Origin: Conchocele bisecta
Lineage: Eukaryota > Mollusca > Bivalvia > Lucinida > Thyasiridae
DNA length: 64,000 bases
Direction of reading: 5' to 3'
Assembly: GCA_029237695.1 (NCBI GenBank)
Contig: CM055278.1
Location: forward strand, 71,911,188 to 71,975,187
Below, one piece after another: positions 44,801 through 55,856 of the stretch. Each line of letters begins with the position of its first letter. The stretch's first letter is position 1. The notes under the pieces were generated by a model. The model saw only the letters and a program-made list of their open reading frames with translations, did not search any database and was not told the DNA's origin. Position numbers and translations under genes: made by a program.

Positions 44801-44960
44801 GAGTAGCCTGATAACGATCTCTGTTGCTTATTAGAAGCACCATTGCTGCTACACTGATTGCATGGCGAACAGCGCAGATCTTGATCAGACTGTGCCAGTG
44901 GACAGTCAGCTCTTAATCTACACTAGTCACAAAACACATAAGCCCCATTTCTCCTGTCAC
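44740..44960. mobile_element. GTGGCTGTGACTGG-family MITE
   Basis: The left arm starts at 44735 (GACTGACTACAGAACTGGGG). The right end is CATTTCTCCTGTCACAGCCA at 44948-44967. Confidence 0.7.
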
Positions 44961-44969
44961 AGCCACAAC

Positions 44970-45320
44970 TAATGAAATATTAACAGGATTTCGTGTTGTA
45001 ATGATTAATGTATCTCCTAACGAGACGAACACACAGACTAATGAGGGATCGTAGCTAGTTATCTCCCGTATAATTTATTTATAGACATCCGATCCAAATT
45101 GTGTAGTTGATTCCTTGTATAAAGAGCGAATGCAGCATGATTTGTTGTGAAAAGTAGTCATTATAGTAGTGTTGACTAGTGTTGATATAAATCATCCTAC
45201 CTATCTACGCAATCTGATCTGGGTCTACACTAAAGTTTGCCAGATTCATATTTTCACACGTATTAATGGTCTTTCAATCAGTGTAGACTCTGTCTGTGCT
45301 GTCTGATCCGCGTCATCGAA
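44970..45320. other. No recognisable gene
   Basis: Intergenic DNA with a MITE scrap near 45290-45310. Nothing else was recognised. Confidence 0.45.
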
Positions 45321-45689
45321 AACTCATTTTTGATGCGCTCGTTTGAAACAAACGGGACATATTATGTATTCACATTGTACAGCCGGGCGGACGGGCGGAC
45401 GGGCGGGCTGGCACAGCTTGTCCACGCCATAACTAGAGTCCTACTTGACGGATTGTAACCAAATTCGGTATACGTGTTCAACACGGCAAGACGAAGACTT
45501 TCAAAATTTTCCAATGACTTATCTCCCATTGGCGGCCATTTTTAATTCCACGCAATAACTAGAGTTATTCCGTCAACACAGTGAGTATGTGCCGTGAAAC
45601 ACGGTACCGTGAAACATTTTTGATATCCAGTCAATACTATTTTTGCATTTTACAGCCATTTGTAGGTGTTGACGGGATAAATAGAATAG

Positions 45690-46010
45690 TAGGTTAGTTC
45701 CGTGAATGGGAAAAAATATCTGGCGCGGCACGGAAACGGGATGTGCTCGGCAGAGCCTCGCCCATCCCGTTTCCTGAGCCTTGCCAGATATGTTTTCCCA
45801 TTCACGGCACTAACCTACTATTCTCTATCTATTTTCCTTATTACTGAACCAAAGTATATGTTGTGACCACTCATTTGAACCGTCTCGGCGAGACGGTTCA
45901 AATGAGTGGTCACAACATATACTTCTGATGAGAAATAAAGAAATTCTTGAGCCTTGCCGGATATTTTTTCCCATTCACGGCACTAACCTACTATTCTCTA
46001 TTTCTACATC
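45690..46010. mobile_element. Palindromic insertion of the AATAGTAGGTTAGTGCCG family
   Basis: GTAGGTTAGTTCCGTGAATG pairs with CATTCACGGCACTAACCTAC at 45796-45815. The right half recurs at 45950-46006. Its relative at 57793-58130 is the insertion missing from the left big arm. Confidence 0.75.
45852..45924. repeat. Perfect 73 bp palindrome, 36 bp arms
   Basis: The arms starting AAGTATATGTTGTGACCACT and closing at CCGTCTCG-G-CGAGACGG match at every position seen. Confidence 0.97.
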
Positions 46011-46220
46011 ACCGATCGTAACCAAAGTCGTAATACATGTTTATCACGGAAATTTTTCAAAATCAATAGCCTTCTTTGTCTTTCCAATTACTTATCTCCC
46101 CTTGGCGGCCATGTTTATCGCTGCAACAGTAGTTTTCAATGACTTATCTCCCCTTGCCTCGACGGGCGTATATTGTGACCTTCGGCACGTGTTATTCAGT
46201 AAGAACTAATCGCTGAAATA

Positions 46221-46880
46221 CAACACAGGAGCGGATCTCTATAAATGTATTTGCAAAGGGAAATAACTAGCTACGATCCCCATGATCAAAGAAACACCGC
46301 AAACAATTGATCCATTCACCATCTATTAGTAATTTTGAATAATCCAGCTGTAGCTCCCACTATAATTCAAGGGAAATAACTCTGGTCAAAGATTACAAAA
46401 TACATTTTCGCTCTGATATTTCACTTCCTTTTTTAAAAGAAGAAAGTTCTGATAAAAAAAGTATTAGTAGTAACCCTCGCACACTTTTCATGATAAATAA
46501 ATGAGCTGTATCATAAATCTTTATATAAATATACAATTCAGGATTGTCATAAAACTTACCATTCGTTAAATAACAATATTATATATAAATAATCTTTCAC
46601 CAGATTTGTTTCTAACTTAACCACAGAGTCACCTATTAGATATAGGAGAAAGTATGCGACATTTACCGATGGAAGGGTGTGGCGCCTCCAGCCCTTCTTG
46701 TCGCTTATACTTTATATTTTGAGCCTCAAACTGATCAAACTTGAGGCTGAAAAATATTTTATCATGAGAATAGGAAAACTATTTGATATTAAATGTTTTC
46801 TATGTATGATGATGGAAGTGACGATACGAAACAGGAAAACATAATTTAGTTGTAGAAAAGATAATTATCATATATATTTG
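46221..46880. other. No recognisable gene
   Basis: AT-rich. It contains AAGGGAAATAACT words (46257, 46369), typical mollusc microsatellite-flank motifs, and a short inverted TTTGAGCCTCAAACTGATCA pair at 46720. Confidence 0.45.
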
Positions 46881-46889
46881 TGGACCTAA

Positions 46890-47340
46890 TTCGACATATA
46901 AGCCGGTAGACAAGAGGGGGTATATAGCGTTAGTACAGGTACATGTACGTGCGTATGTACGTACGTTAGTAACACCTTTCATTTTTCAATAACACAAGAA
47001 TCGCTTCACCGATTTTGATAATATTTGACCACACTGTGTGTCTAGGGACGGTGAACATAATTCCTCAGTGACCTTGACCTTGACCATCCAGGTCTAGGTC
47101 AAGGTCACTGAGGAATTATGTTCACCTTGTTTCTGTTAACAGAAATAATTATGTTTAAATAACTCATGAACCACTTCACGGATTTTGATAATATTTGGCC
47201 ACAATGTGTGTATATGGATGCTGCTTTGGTTTGCATACGACCGCCCAAAGTCAAGGTCACTGAGGACTTGATTGTTTTTTATTAAGGCTGTCAGCGAGGG
47301 GATTAGCTTAGTTTAACGATGCCAGTTCCTGTTTTATTTA
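46890..47340. repeat. Pearl-like tandem fragment with AAGGTCA palindrome
   Basis: Two units share TTCACCGATTTTGATAATAT-type text (47007 and 47177). 47050-47126 is a palindrome with perfect 31 bp arms starting GGTGAACATAATTCCTCAGT, each arm containing TGACCTTGACC. A CGTACGTACG run precedes it at 46945. Confidence 0.75.
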
Positions 47341-47439
47341 AATGCTTTACACTAGCGTCTATAATGGGAACATCTTTCTGAAAGTGGTAGCATTCACACA
47401 ACAAAACAATAAAGACATGTCACACTGATTCCATACTGG

Positions 47440-47890
47440 TACATCATGGTGCATGATCACGTGATTACAACAACAACAACAACAACAACAGTGGCTGAAA
47501 GTTGAAAGCTCGTCCACTCCATAGTAAGTATTATTTAATAGTTTCCTTAATATGCAACGTATGTTGATAACATATGACACAGCAAACGCGTCTTCATGAG
47601 CTGCATTTGGTTGGTGGTCCTGGGAGTTCGGCACAGACTTATGTCGTTTCTGCGAAGAATCGATTTCCGTGTCGGTAGAAAACGACAGAAGTTTGGGCCA
47701 AAGTACAGAGACCACCAAATTCAGCTTAACAAGACGCGTTTGGTGCGCCATGTTTCATCAAAATCCGTTACATAGTAAGGATAACATAAAATAATTTGCA
47801 TACGTTGAATCCGAGGGCTTCTGGAAGTTTCAGTACTTGTTGTAGTTGTTGTAACCACGTGATCATACACATTGCACATGCCTTGCAAAA
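47440..47890. mobile_element. Large palindromic element, copy 2
   Basis: Related to 43897-44370: CAACAACAACAACAACAACA at 47468, CAAACGCGTCTTCATGAGCT, the tip GAAGAATCGATTTCCGTGTC, and the mirrored right arm to TTGTTGTAACCACGTGATCA. The 130-codon minus frame here is not gene-like. Confidence 0.8.
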
Positions 47891-48039
47891 ATTCCAAATT
47901 ATAGTAAGCCTAGTTATCTCCCCTGTTTATCTCATTGTCTGATAGCATATACATGTACTTGAATATAACGCAGGTTTTTTGGAATGTGATCAAATAAAAT
48001 GTTGCAATTGATTTATATATGTCACTCACTATTCGGGGT

Positions 48040-48400
48040 GGGAACAACACAATAATTCGTGGAAACTAAAGTGTTAATTCGTGCGAACGAAATATTAACC
48101 CTTAGACCGCTACACACAACAATTCTCCCTTAGACCGCTACACACAACAATTCTCCCTTAGACCGCTACACACAACAATTCTCTCTCCTGTTGCTTTTAT
48201 ATTGTCTTATTTCTCAATAAAAACATGGTATGACAATGGAAAGTTACAATGGAAATGATTGTAATGTGCTGTAACGAATGAAATACTATTTCGTGGGGAC
48301 GAAATGCTAATTTGTGCGCATTGTGGGAGCAAAATGATAATTGTTTGGAACGGATTATAATTTTGTGGGGAGGCAGTATTGATTTATGGGAACAACATAA
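48040..48400. repeat. AATTCGTGGGAACGAA-type minisatellite
   Basis: Worn units such as ACACAATAATTCGTGGAAAC and TTCGTGGGGACGAAATGC are related to the interior of the TIR element at 30922-31288. They appear here without its TIRs. Confidence 0.65.
48098..48185. repeat. 28-29 bp perfect tandem repeat, three copies
   Basis: CCCTTAGACCGCTACACACA plus ACAATTCT is repeated three times without change. Confidence 0.93.
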
Positions 48401-49046
48401 ATTAAAACTCTCCATTTCCCATTTGGTGCTTCGTAGAAAATCCGTGTATTTTTGTTCTTCATTTTATTTCTACGATACAACACTTATGGCGCTACAATGT
48501 AAGTATATTATATGTTTACATTCATTTCAAAACCTCTTTCAATCTGTATTTTGCAATCGACCTAGACGAATGTACTTATAGGTTATACGAGTGTGTATAG
48601 TTTAATTCAATTCGGTCGAGTCCTAATTAATATTTGAGGCCGAAATCTAACAAAACGTGGTTTGCTACATGTATATTTGCGACCAGTGTAGATACAAACA
48701 ACACTGTGAGCCAGCATCTGAGAAAACCGGGCTTATAAATCATTATGACCAGTGTAGACCCAGACCAGACTGCGTGTCTGCGCAGTCTGATCAGGGTCTA
48801 CGCTATTCGTCGTTCATTAAGCGAAACATCAATTCAACTTTGACGAAGCATGTAAAATATTAGGCTTCGCCATTTTGGTATGTGTCAATTGATTAGAATC
48901 TACACTATTCATAAATTGAATGAAATTGATAGTTCTGTATTAAGACTGCGAGGATGCGCGTTATGAGTCTGGGTCTAGACTCCAGGAAAAACAAAATGGC
49001 GGATCGTGCCATAGTGCCACCCCGAGCTATGGAAAGTTAAAAGTCC
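48401..49046. other. No gene; MITE fragments at 48660-48800
   Basis: 48660-48800 has GACCAGTGTAGACCCAGACC and CTGCGTGTCTGCGCAGTCTG, foldback parts of the GTGGCTGTGACTGG family. The rest is unremarkable. Confidence 0.5.
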
Positions 49047-49403
49047 ATAATTCCAGCACAAAAATATTTACACAATTCCCTAACATTTGATTGGTCCATA
49101 GCAAGTTCTGTCCAAAATTTATATCCCAGTAAACTCCCATGCTGAACTACTTTCCGTAACCGTGAGGCGCAGTTAAAATAATTCTTAAGAAAACGGAAAA
49201 TAAACACATTTTCTTGATGAATTTATTTCAAATGCTGGAATTATAAGGAATGAATGGCCTTTTTGTGGAATTTATCGGGGATATAAACTTGGAAAAGTCG
49301 CAGGAATACTGGACGAGGCCTTCCGGCCTTCGTCCAGTATTCCCGCGACTTTTCCAAGTTTATACCCCGATAAATTCCACAAAAAGGCCATTCATTCGTA
49401 TAA
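49047..49403. mobile_element. Left half of the ATAATTCCAGCAC foldback element
   Basis: The outer arm starts ATAATTCCAGCACAAAAATA. It is followed by one complete palindrome, 49245-49403. The second palindrome and right arm are missing; instead the sequence passes directly into a pearl-like tail. Confidence 0.85.
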
Positions 49404-49407
49404 TGCC

Positions 49408-49800
49408 CACTCAGTAGGCACAACATGTTCTTTAGAGGAATTAAATAAGTGTACAATTGTGTCATTATTCCACCTGTACTTACAATTAAGAGTGCACGCT
49501 ATTGTACAGATATAATCATTTAGTAATAATGTTCGTTAACATTTTAAGGAAACACGGTTATCGCCAGAAGATTTCCAAGAGTATGTCTCTGTAAGTGGGC
49601 ATACACATTTAACACGATGTCAGGGAATAAATACAAGCTACCTCACTACTTTAGACAAAAGTGTATTGAACTTCCAACGACAATTTAAGCCAATTGATTT
49701 ATCAATTTTTAAACACAGCTTTGCTGCCAATTTCTTGTTAGTGATATTATGCCGTTGGAACTGAGAGTATGGAGAAAAATAAAATTGGAGATATGGACAG
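49408..49800 (-). repeat. Third copy of the outer sequence of the giant inverted repeat
   Basis: CTCAGTAGGCACAACATG then GAATTAAATAAGTG matches window position 1 onward and the reverse complement at 61432. CGTTAACATTTTAAGGAAAC matches the reverse complement of about 61100-61125. It is therefore the tail region of the same pearl-like element as in the two arms. Confidence 0.8.
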
Positions 49801-49813
49801 AGACAGCGATATA

Positions 49814-50509
49814 CCAGGGCCGTAACTAGGATGATGCAGACGAGGCGGTCGCCTCGTCTGTGATTTTGCCGATTTTTATGTTGCGAATTGAACTATAAAT
49901 GTGGCATTTTGGCACACGAATGCCCCCGCCGGCATGGTCAGATCCATGAAAGGAAACATAACTTATAAATATATTTACCGAGCGTTTAGGTTTCGACCGC
50001 AATTTATTTGGCCTTGACTGGGCGGGACTATCGTGGATCTGTCATAGTGCGGTAGTGGACCATTAGAGCAATGCGTGTGTGAAATATCAAGCAGATCCGT
50101 GCAAGGAAACATATAAGACATTTACCCGAGCGTTATGCACTAAGTATGTGACCTTGACCTTGGGTTTAGGGGGTTCCCGAGTATCGTGGATTTATCGCAG
50201 CATGATGGAAGACCATCAGATGAACGCATGAGAGAAATATGATGAGGCTACATGTAACCAAACAGAAATTATAAGAAATTCCCTCGTGCGAGTGTGGGGG
50301 GGGGGGGGGGGGGCTACGGGATTGGACGTACGGATGGGACGTACGGACGGAACGTACGTACGCCGGTAACACTGTATGACCCCCTCACCATTCGTTGGCA
50401 GAAGCATAACAAATCCCCGGGGTGGTGGCGGTGAGAATGCTCCCTGACCTGACCCCATATCGGGACTTCGTTCTCTTCGACCAGGTTTTATCTCTGGTTA
50501 CGGCCCTGT
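49814..50509. mobile_element. TIR DNA element enclosing satellite-like units
   Basis: AGGGCCGTAACTAGG at the left and TCTGGTTACGGCCCTG at the right are inverted. TATACC occurs at both outer edges (49808-49814 and 50510-50515), a possible target duplication. The interior holds two to three minus-oriented tandem units (GTGACCTTGACCTTGGG at 50150), a G20 run at 50296-50315, and GTACGGACGGAACGTACGTA. Confidence 0.7.
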
Positions 50510-50515
50510 ATACCA

Positions 50516-51200
50516 ACATATGTCCAGGTCTTTTCGATTGACTGTATACTGTACACACACATATATGGGTTTAAACAAGAAGACTGGGTTAGTAAGCTGC
50601 AATGATGGACGGTGACTTTACCACTGACAGGGATGGAGTCCGACCTGTTGGCCAATTGATACAAGACTATCTGTCATGAGGATATGAGGATATGAGGACC
50701 AAGTGTTCACCTCTACGCTACGTTGAAGCCATGGCAGAGGACTGTACCCACCAAGAAATATAAATCAATCAGTCAACATAGCTACCCCGTGGAATAGGCG
50801 ATATAATTACATGTATCTGTATACATCATTTTGAGATATTATGTATTCACAGTGTACGGGCGGGCAGAGAATGTCCACGCAATAAGTGTTATAATTGACG
50901 GATTGTAACAAATTTGATATACATGTTTACCACGTGAAGACGAAGATGCCTATTGAAATTCAGATATCTTAACTACACTTAGCGGCCATTTGGAATGTTC
51001 TACTAGACCGAGCACAACCAGATTCGGCTTACATGTTATCACAGCAAGACAGAGAAAAGCCTATAGATCTTCAAAAAAATTCCTATGACGTATCTACTAC
51101 TTGACCGATCGTAACCGACTTTGGCATTCGTGTTTATCACGGCGAGATGCAGAAGCCTATTGCTTAAAAAAGAATCCGCTGACTTGTCTCCCGTTGGTGG
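50516..51200. other. Gene-free; worn pearl-like units at 50830-51200
   Basis: TATTATGTATTCACAGTGTA and GGGCGGGCAGAGAATGTCCA parallel 45350-45430. The DNA before that is unremarkable. Confidence 0.5.
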
Positions 51201-51205
51201 CCATT

Positions 51206-51303
51206 TTTAGCTCGCCTGAACGAAGTGCAGAAGAGCTTATGGCATACCCCCGGCGTCGGCGTCGGCATCGGCAGTCGGCGTCGGCGTCAGCGTCAGCGTC
51301 GGC

Positions 51304-51365
<62 letters not shown>

Positions 51366-52200
51366 AGGCGTCGTCCACAAACTTAACATTGAGGTAAATG
51401 TCTTATACCATCTGTTTCCTTTCATCGATCGCCTTGATATTTCATACATGCATTCCTCAGATAAGCCTCTATCATGCTGTAGCAAATCCATGACCCACCA
51501 CCCAACCCTTACCACAGGGAAGGTCACAAACTTAGCATGTTCATAAACTTAACGTTGGGGTAAATGTTGTGTAACTTCTGTTTATTTACAGGGAATGTCT
51601 TCATATTTCATACATGCATTCATCTGATGACCTTCTATCATGATGTAGCAAATCTATGATCCATCACCCAATCCTTACCCCAAGGTCAAGGTCACAAACT
51701 TAGCATGTTCATGAACTTAACGTTGGGGTAAATGTTGTGTAACTTCTGTTTATTTACAGGGAACGCCTTCATATTTCATACATGGATTCATCTGATGATA
51801 TTCTATCGTGCTATAGCAAATCCATGACCCACCGCCCATCCCATACCCCAAGGTCAAGGTCACAAACTTAGCACATTCATACATGCATTCCTCATGTGAA
51901 TTGCTATCATGCTGTAGTAAATCACCAACTTAGTGCGTTCATAAATTTAACGTTGGGTTAAATTTTCTTTTACTTCTGTTTTCAGGGAGCGCATTGATAT
52001 TTCATACATGCATTCATCTTAATATGCTATATTATGCTATAGCAAACCCACGACCCACCTTGCACCACTGACCCCAATGTCAATGCCCACCGCACGCCCC
52101 TTAACCCAAGGTCAAGTTATATAATATTTATGTTTTTTTATGCAACTGTGCCAAGTTTGAGTGAAGGCTGCCAACAGGCGAGCTTCGTTGTCTTCTGACA
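51206..52200 (+). mobile_element. Pearl/Helitron-like element, complete
   Basis: The head TTTTAGCTCGCCTG (51208) is mirrored near the end by CAGGCGAGC (52174). A GGCGTC microsatellite covers 51253-51370. Four tandem units of about 160-180 bp follow, each with AACTTAACGTTGGGGTAAAT, TTTCATACATGCATTCATCT, a CATGACCCACC-like block and CAAGGTCAAGGTCACAAAC. The tail hairpin GTTGTCTTCTGACAAC is followed by TCATGTTA. The Asp/Ala and Ser/Ala frames over the microsatellite are artefacts. Confidence 0.75.
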
Positions 52201-52204
52201 ACTC

Positions 52205-53098
52205 ATGTTAATGTGTGAGCTATGTGCCCTACCACTTCACGGATTGTAACCAAATTCCGTATACATGGCTATCACAGTAAGATGAAGAACCCTATTTGGT
52301 TTTTTCTGTCCGTATTCAAAAATTATAATGGCTTATATTTTCTGTTTCCCGGCTTGGATTTGCTTCATATTTCACACACGCATTGCTCCAACGGTCCTCT
52401 ACTGCGCTGTGGTAAATCCACGTCCGTGCCACCCCTTCTAAGCCCAGGGTCAAGGTCACATACTTTGTGCATCTCGAAACCTTAACGCTCGGACGCTCGG
52501 GTAAATGGCCTATATTTTCTGTTTCCTTCCTTGGATTTGCTTCATATTTCACACACGCATTGCTCCAAGGGTCCTCTACTGCGCTGTTGCAAATCCACGT
52601 CCGTGTCTCCCCTTCTAAGCCCAGGATCAAGGTCACATACTTTGTGCATCCCGAAACCTTAATGCTCGGGTAAATGGCCTATACATTTCTGTTTCCTTGC
52701 TTGGATTTTCTTCATATTTCACACATGCATTGCTCCAACGGTCGGTCCTCTACTGCGCTGTGGCAAATCCACGTCCATGCCGCCCCTTCTAAGCCCAGGG
52801 TCAAGGTCACATACTTTGTGCAGCCCGAAACCTGAACGCTCGGGTAAATGGCCTATATTTTCTGTTTCTTTCCTTGGATTTGCTTCATATTTCACACACG
52901 CATTGCTCCAAGGGTCCTACACATCTGATAAGACCAGGGTCAAGGTCAAATACTTTGTACGCTCGAAACCTTAACACGCTCTGGTAAATGGCTCATAAAT
53001 TTTGTTTCCCTTATCCAGCACGTTCTGTTTTAAAATGTGCCCTCGGTTCCTTTGCTGCCACCGGGCGCGCTTCGTTGTCATCTGACAACTCTTGTTAT
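52205..53098 (+). mobile_element. Pearl/Helitron-like element with four units of about 155-165 bp
   Basis: Units carry TTCACACACGCATTGCTCCA, CAAATCCACGTCCGTG and CCCAGGGTCAAGGTCACATA, at about 52330-52980. The tail GCGCGCTTCGTTGTC-ATC-TGACAACTCTTGTTA at 53066-53097 is the family hairpin end. Similar tails lie at 52177-52205 and 61453-61484. Confidence 0.75.
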
Positions 53099-53480
53099 AT
53101 TATGGACTAGAAATCGTAAATTGCATTCCGACAAAAATGGTAACTCTTTGCAATGCTATACTGGGATACCGATACTAAGTGGTAAACTGTTACATTACCA
53201 TTCTGGAATACCGACAATAAATTTTAAACTGTTGCGGTATTGTTGGAATTCTAGATCACATGGACAAGAAATGTATAACATTTTGGACCTTGTCTGCCAT
53301 GCACATTATACAAATAATACATATCACCATTTTGAAAACAAACTATTTGGAAAGGTATTACCTGAGCACATTGCGAGCACTAACCTCGACATCGCTGCTT
53401 ACAACATCTCTGCGCGCTCGTCTTCTGCCTCCATCATGTCCTTGCCGCCGTCGTCACTATTCTGCAAATGACATGAAAGT
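53099..53480. other. No recognised gene
   Basis: A 144-codon plus-strand frame starts inside the element tail and runs to 53471. It includes NILDLVCHAHYTNNTYHHFE and SARSSSASIMSLPPSSLF. I recognise no domain and do not support it as a gene. Confidence 0.4.
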
Positions 53481-54480
53481 CACATCACCGCCACCAGCAA
53501 ACACCACCACCATCAACAACAAATACCAGCACTACAAACACCACCACCACCACATGCACCTACTGCACCTACTATTACACCTATTAAATATATTAAACCT
53601 AGTACAACTACAAATATTACACTTACAACCGATATAACTACACCTATTACACTTAATACACATATTTTACATATTAAAGCGACACCTACATAGACACCTA
53701 TTACACCTAGTACATCTACACCTATTACGCACACGCCTAGTACGCCTACACATATTACACATACACGTATTATAGCTTAACCGATCACTGACCTTACTAT
53801 TATTGCACCCTCGTACTAGGGTCGTCGTCATTACTGTACTCGACATCTCCTACAACTTAATGGAAATAAAAGTCACATGTAATACAGTTTTGGAAGGCAT
53901 AAAATACAATAACAATAAATTACCATAATCTATCACTAACCTTACCATGGTCGCACCCTTACTCCTGGCCCCACGTCATTACTGTCCTCATTATCATCTA
54001 CAACATTATGCAAATACAAGTAACATAGAACAATAAATGTCCTTAGCATATCACTGACCTTACCATCGTCACATCCTTATACCACGCCCGTCGTAATTAC
54101 TGTCCCCAATTACTGTCTTTACATGGAATACAGTACATGAAATTCATTTTAAAATACAATAAGAATAAATTACCTTAACCTATCACTTTTTGTAAACTTA
54201 ACACTCACTGATGCACACGTATTTGACTGTCAATAGTACGCCACTCACTGAATTGCGTGCATTGGGCTGCCATCCGTAAGGACTTGACCTTCAGTACGCG
54301 CCGTGCCGTGCTATTATTAGTACGACCCGTGGTTTACTACATAATGTGACTATTTGTGTTAACTTCACACTCACTGATGCACACGTATTTGACTGTCAAT
54401 AGTACGCCATTCACTGAATTGCGTACACTGAGCCGCCATCCATAAGTACTTGACCTTAAGTACGTGCTGTTCCGTGTTAT
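53480..54480. repeat. Three adjoining tandem arrays
   Basis: 53500-53770: ACACCTATTACACCTA-like short repeats. 53790-54190: three units of about 125 bp with TATCACTAACCTTACCATGG and CGTCATTACTGTCCTC. 54205-54480: two units of about 170 bp with CACTCACTGATGCACACGTA and TTTGACTGTCAATAGTACGC. Confidence 0.8.
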
Positions 54481-54779
54481 TACATGTATAGTATGCCATG
54501 TGGCTTACAACAGAATGTGACTATAATTGTAAACTTCACACCAACAAAAAAAATAACGAATGCCGCATGGGTGAGGTATGGAATGAACATATGGATGATG
54601 ATAAGGAAGCTTTCTGTTGCAGAGATAATGGGTACTCTCGAAAACTTTAACGCAGATCTTACGGACGAACGGACTCGGTATGCCGGGGGTATAATTAAAC
54701 AGTACATACCTAAAGCACAACGTCCGCAGTGTCCGCCAAAGCGTAGTCCAAGGCACCTGCATCTCCGGCTACAACACCG

Positions 54780-54890
54780 CCCGCAACTTCCGCAGTGTAA
54801 CCACCTCATTTCGCCGATACATGTCGTGTATCTTGTTCCGCACCATCGCTTGCTGGAATGAGTATAGCGAAGACAAGTTCGCACCGTTCG
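54780..54890 (-). pseudogene. Transposase helix-turn-helix fragment (possible)
   Basis: The minus strand reads SFQQAMVRNKIHDMYRRNEV then VTLRKLRAVL and a stop. This resembles the IRRKIHxMYxxxExPTLxKL helix-turn-helix found near the start of some DDE transposases in molluscs. No catalytic part was found. Confidence 0.4.
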
Positions 54891-55097
54891 CCTCCTTCAC
54901 CTTCATGCACCAACTATGTGAACTTGACTCTGGGCTTAGCAGGGGCGGGACGATCGTGGATTTGTTGCAGGTCGATAAAGTACCATTAGGGCAATACGGG
55001 ACATTTACGCGAGCGTTACGGTTTCGGGACATACGTACGGACGGATGGGACACTATATGCACCCCCTCCCCTCACCGTTCGGTGGCGGGGGCATAAA
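54890..55097 (-). mobile_element. Truncated pearl-like element, head plus one unit
   Basis: Read on the minus strand: a TTTTATGCCCCCGCCACCGA head, ATCCGTCCGTACGTATGTCC, then one unit with CCACGATCGTCCCGCCCC and AGTCAAGTTCACATAG. It ends abruptly at the transposase-like fragment. Confidence 0.6.
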
Positions 55098-55128
55098 ATA
55101 GCTGGAAACTGATGGTAACATTCAAATA

Positions 55129-55240
55129 TGTGGCTGCGACGGGAGTAATATGGCTTATGGGTTGTGCGACCAGTGTTGATACGCACAGTATATCTGCATC
55201 CGCACAGTCTGATCAGGATCTGCACGTTGCCATTTCATAA
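55129..55240. mobile_element. GTGGCTGTGACTGG-family MITE fragment
   Basis: ATGTGGCTGCGACGGGAGTA, GTGCGACCAGTGTTGATACG and ATCCGCACAGTCTGATCAGG are family blocks. Confidence 0.65.
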
Positions 55241-55572
55241 CTGGAACACTCATAGTGCTTGTAACCAGCAATAAAGATCGATAGGGGTTGCACTGGAAAA
55301 TATTGTCAGTTCGACGTTTTGCTGCATACGAACTTTAAGCTATTTAACACAATTAAATTTAAAATTTATTTAAGTGTAAGCACGTTTTTAAAATAACAAA
55401 AAAGTTCCACTCACCAAAAATGGTGATGTCGACTTTTTGGGTTACTAATGAAAAAGTAATTAATTTTTTTTTTACATTTAATGTGTTTAATAACCAACAT
55501 GACCAAAGACCGTCGGCAGCAGAACGTGGAACAGGCAGTATACACAGACATAACTTGATTAGACAGCCACAC

Positions 55573-55856
55573 CTTTTCACTAGGAAATTGTAGATCACGG
55601 GGAAGACGTCTATACGTGCATCCAACTCGGACTTACACGATCTATCATAAACAATACATACGTGTCTTCTGGTAGGAAACCGTTCCAGGGTCCTGGCACT
55701 CATGTGCCATGGCTTCCCGAAGGCTTTCTCTCGCAAGAAAAACTTCTGAATATTCTTTAAAATTGATTGAACGTCCGTCATAATGAAAATTTCGAAAGAC
55801 TGCTTGTTCGAAACATAGCGCGAGGAAAACAGCACGAGCAGATCTTGAACTTGCCA
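55573..55856 (-). CDS. Candidate internal exon of an unrecognised gene
   Basis: On the minus strand a strong pyrimidine tract ending CTTCCTGTTCAG precedes an open stretch of 94 codons. The stretch ends AGTGAAAAG at a GTGTGG donor. The peptide runs WQVQDLLVLFSSRYVSNKQS, FEIFIMTDVQSILKNIQKFF, GKPWHMSARTLERFPTRR, HVCIVYDRSCKSELDARI and DVFPVIYNFLVK. I cannot assign it to a family. The LVLFSS and VCIVYDRS strands loosely recall a SEFIR/TIR-like fold, but that is weak. The frame also stays open beyond both splice sites (55359-55922). No partner exon was found in the window. It lies about 150 bp inside the right arm's inner edge. Confidence 0.35.

Larger units (their letters stand above)
45325..46220. 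mobile_element. Pearl-like element split by palindromic insertions
   Basis: The head GCTCGTTTGAAACAAACGGG leads to a GGGCGGACGGGCGGACGGGC run at 45385. The tandem blocks ACTTATCTCCCATTGGCGGC (45520) and ACTTATCTCCCCTTGGCGGC (46090) are interrupted by foldbacks at 45690-46010. A related headless stretch lies at 50830-51200. Confidence 0.6.

Noticed and set aside
47359..47751. 130-codon minus-strand frame
   Set aside because: It is contained in a large palindromic element also present at 43897-44370.
48098..48185. CRISPR-like direct repeats
   Set aside because: The three repeats are directly adjacent with no spacers, and the genome is animal.
49814..50509. hAT transposon with 8 bp target duplication
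   Set aside because: The TIR start resembles hAT ends, but the flanks support only TATAC or TATACC, so the superfamily was left open.
51157..51527. Asp/Ala, Ser/Ala and Thr/Pro repeat proteins
   Set aside because: They are three reading frames of one GGCGTC microsatellite in a pearl-like element; the poly-Arg frame at 62309-62509 has the same cause.
53037..53471. 144-codon open frame
   Set aside because: It starts in an element tail, has no recognisable domain, and overlaps another open frame.
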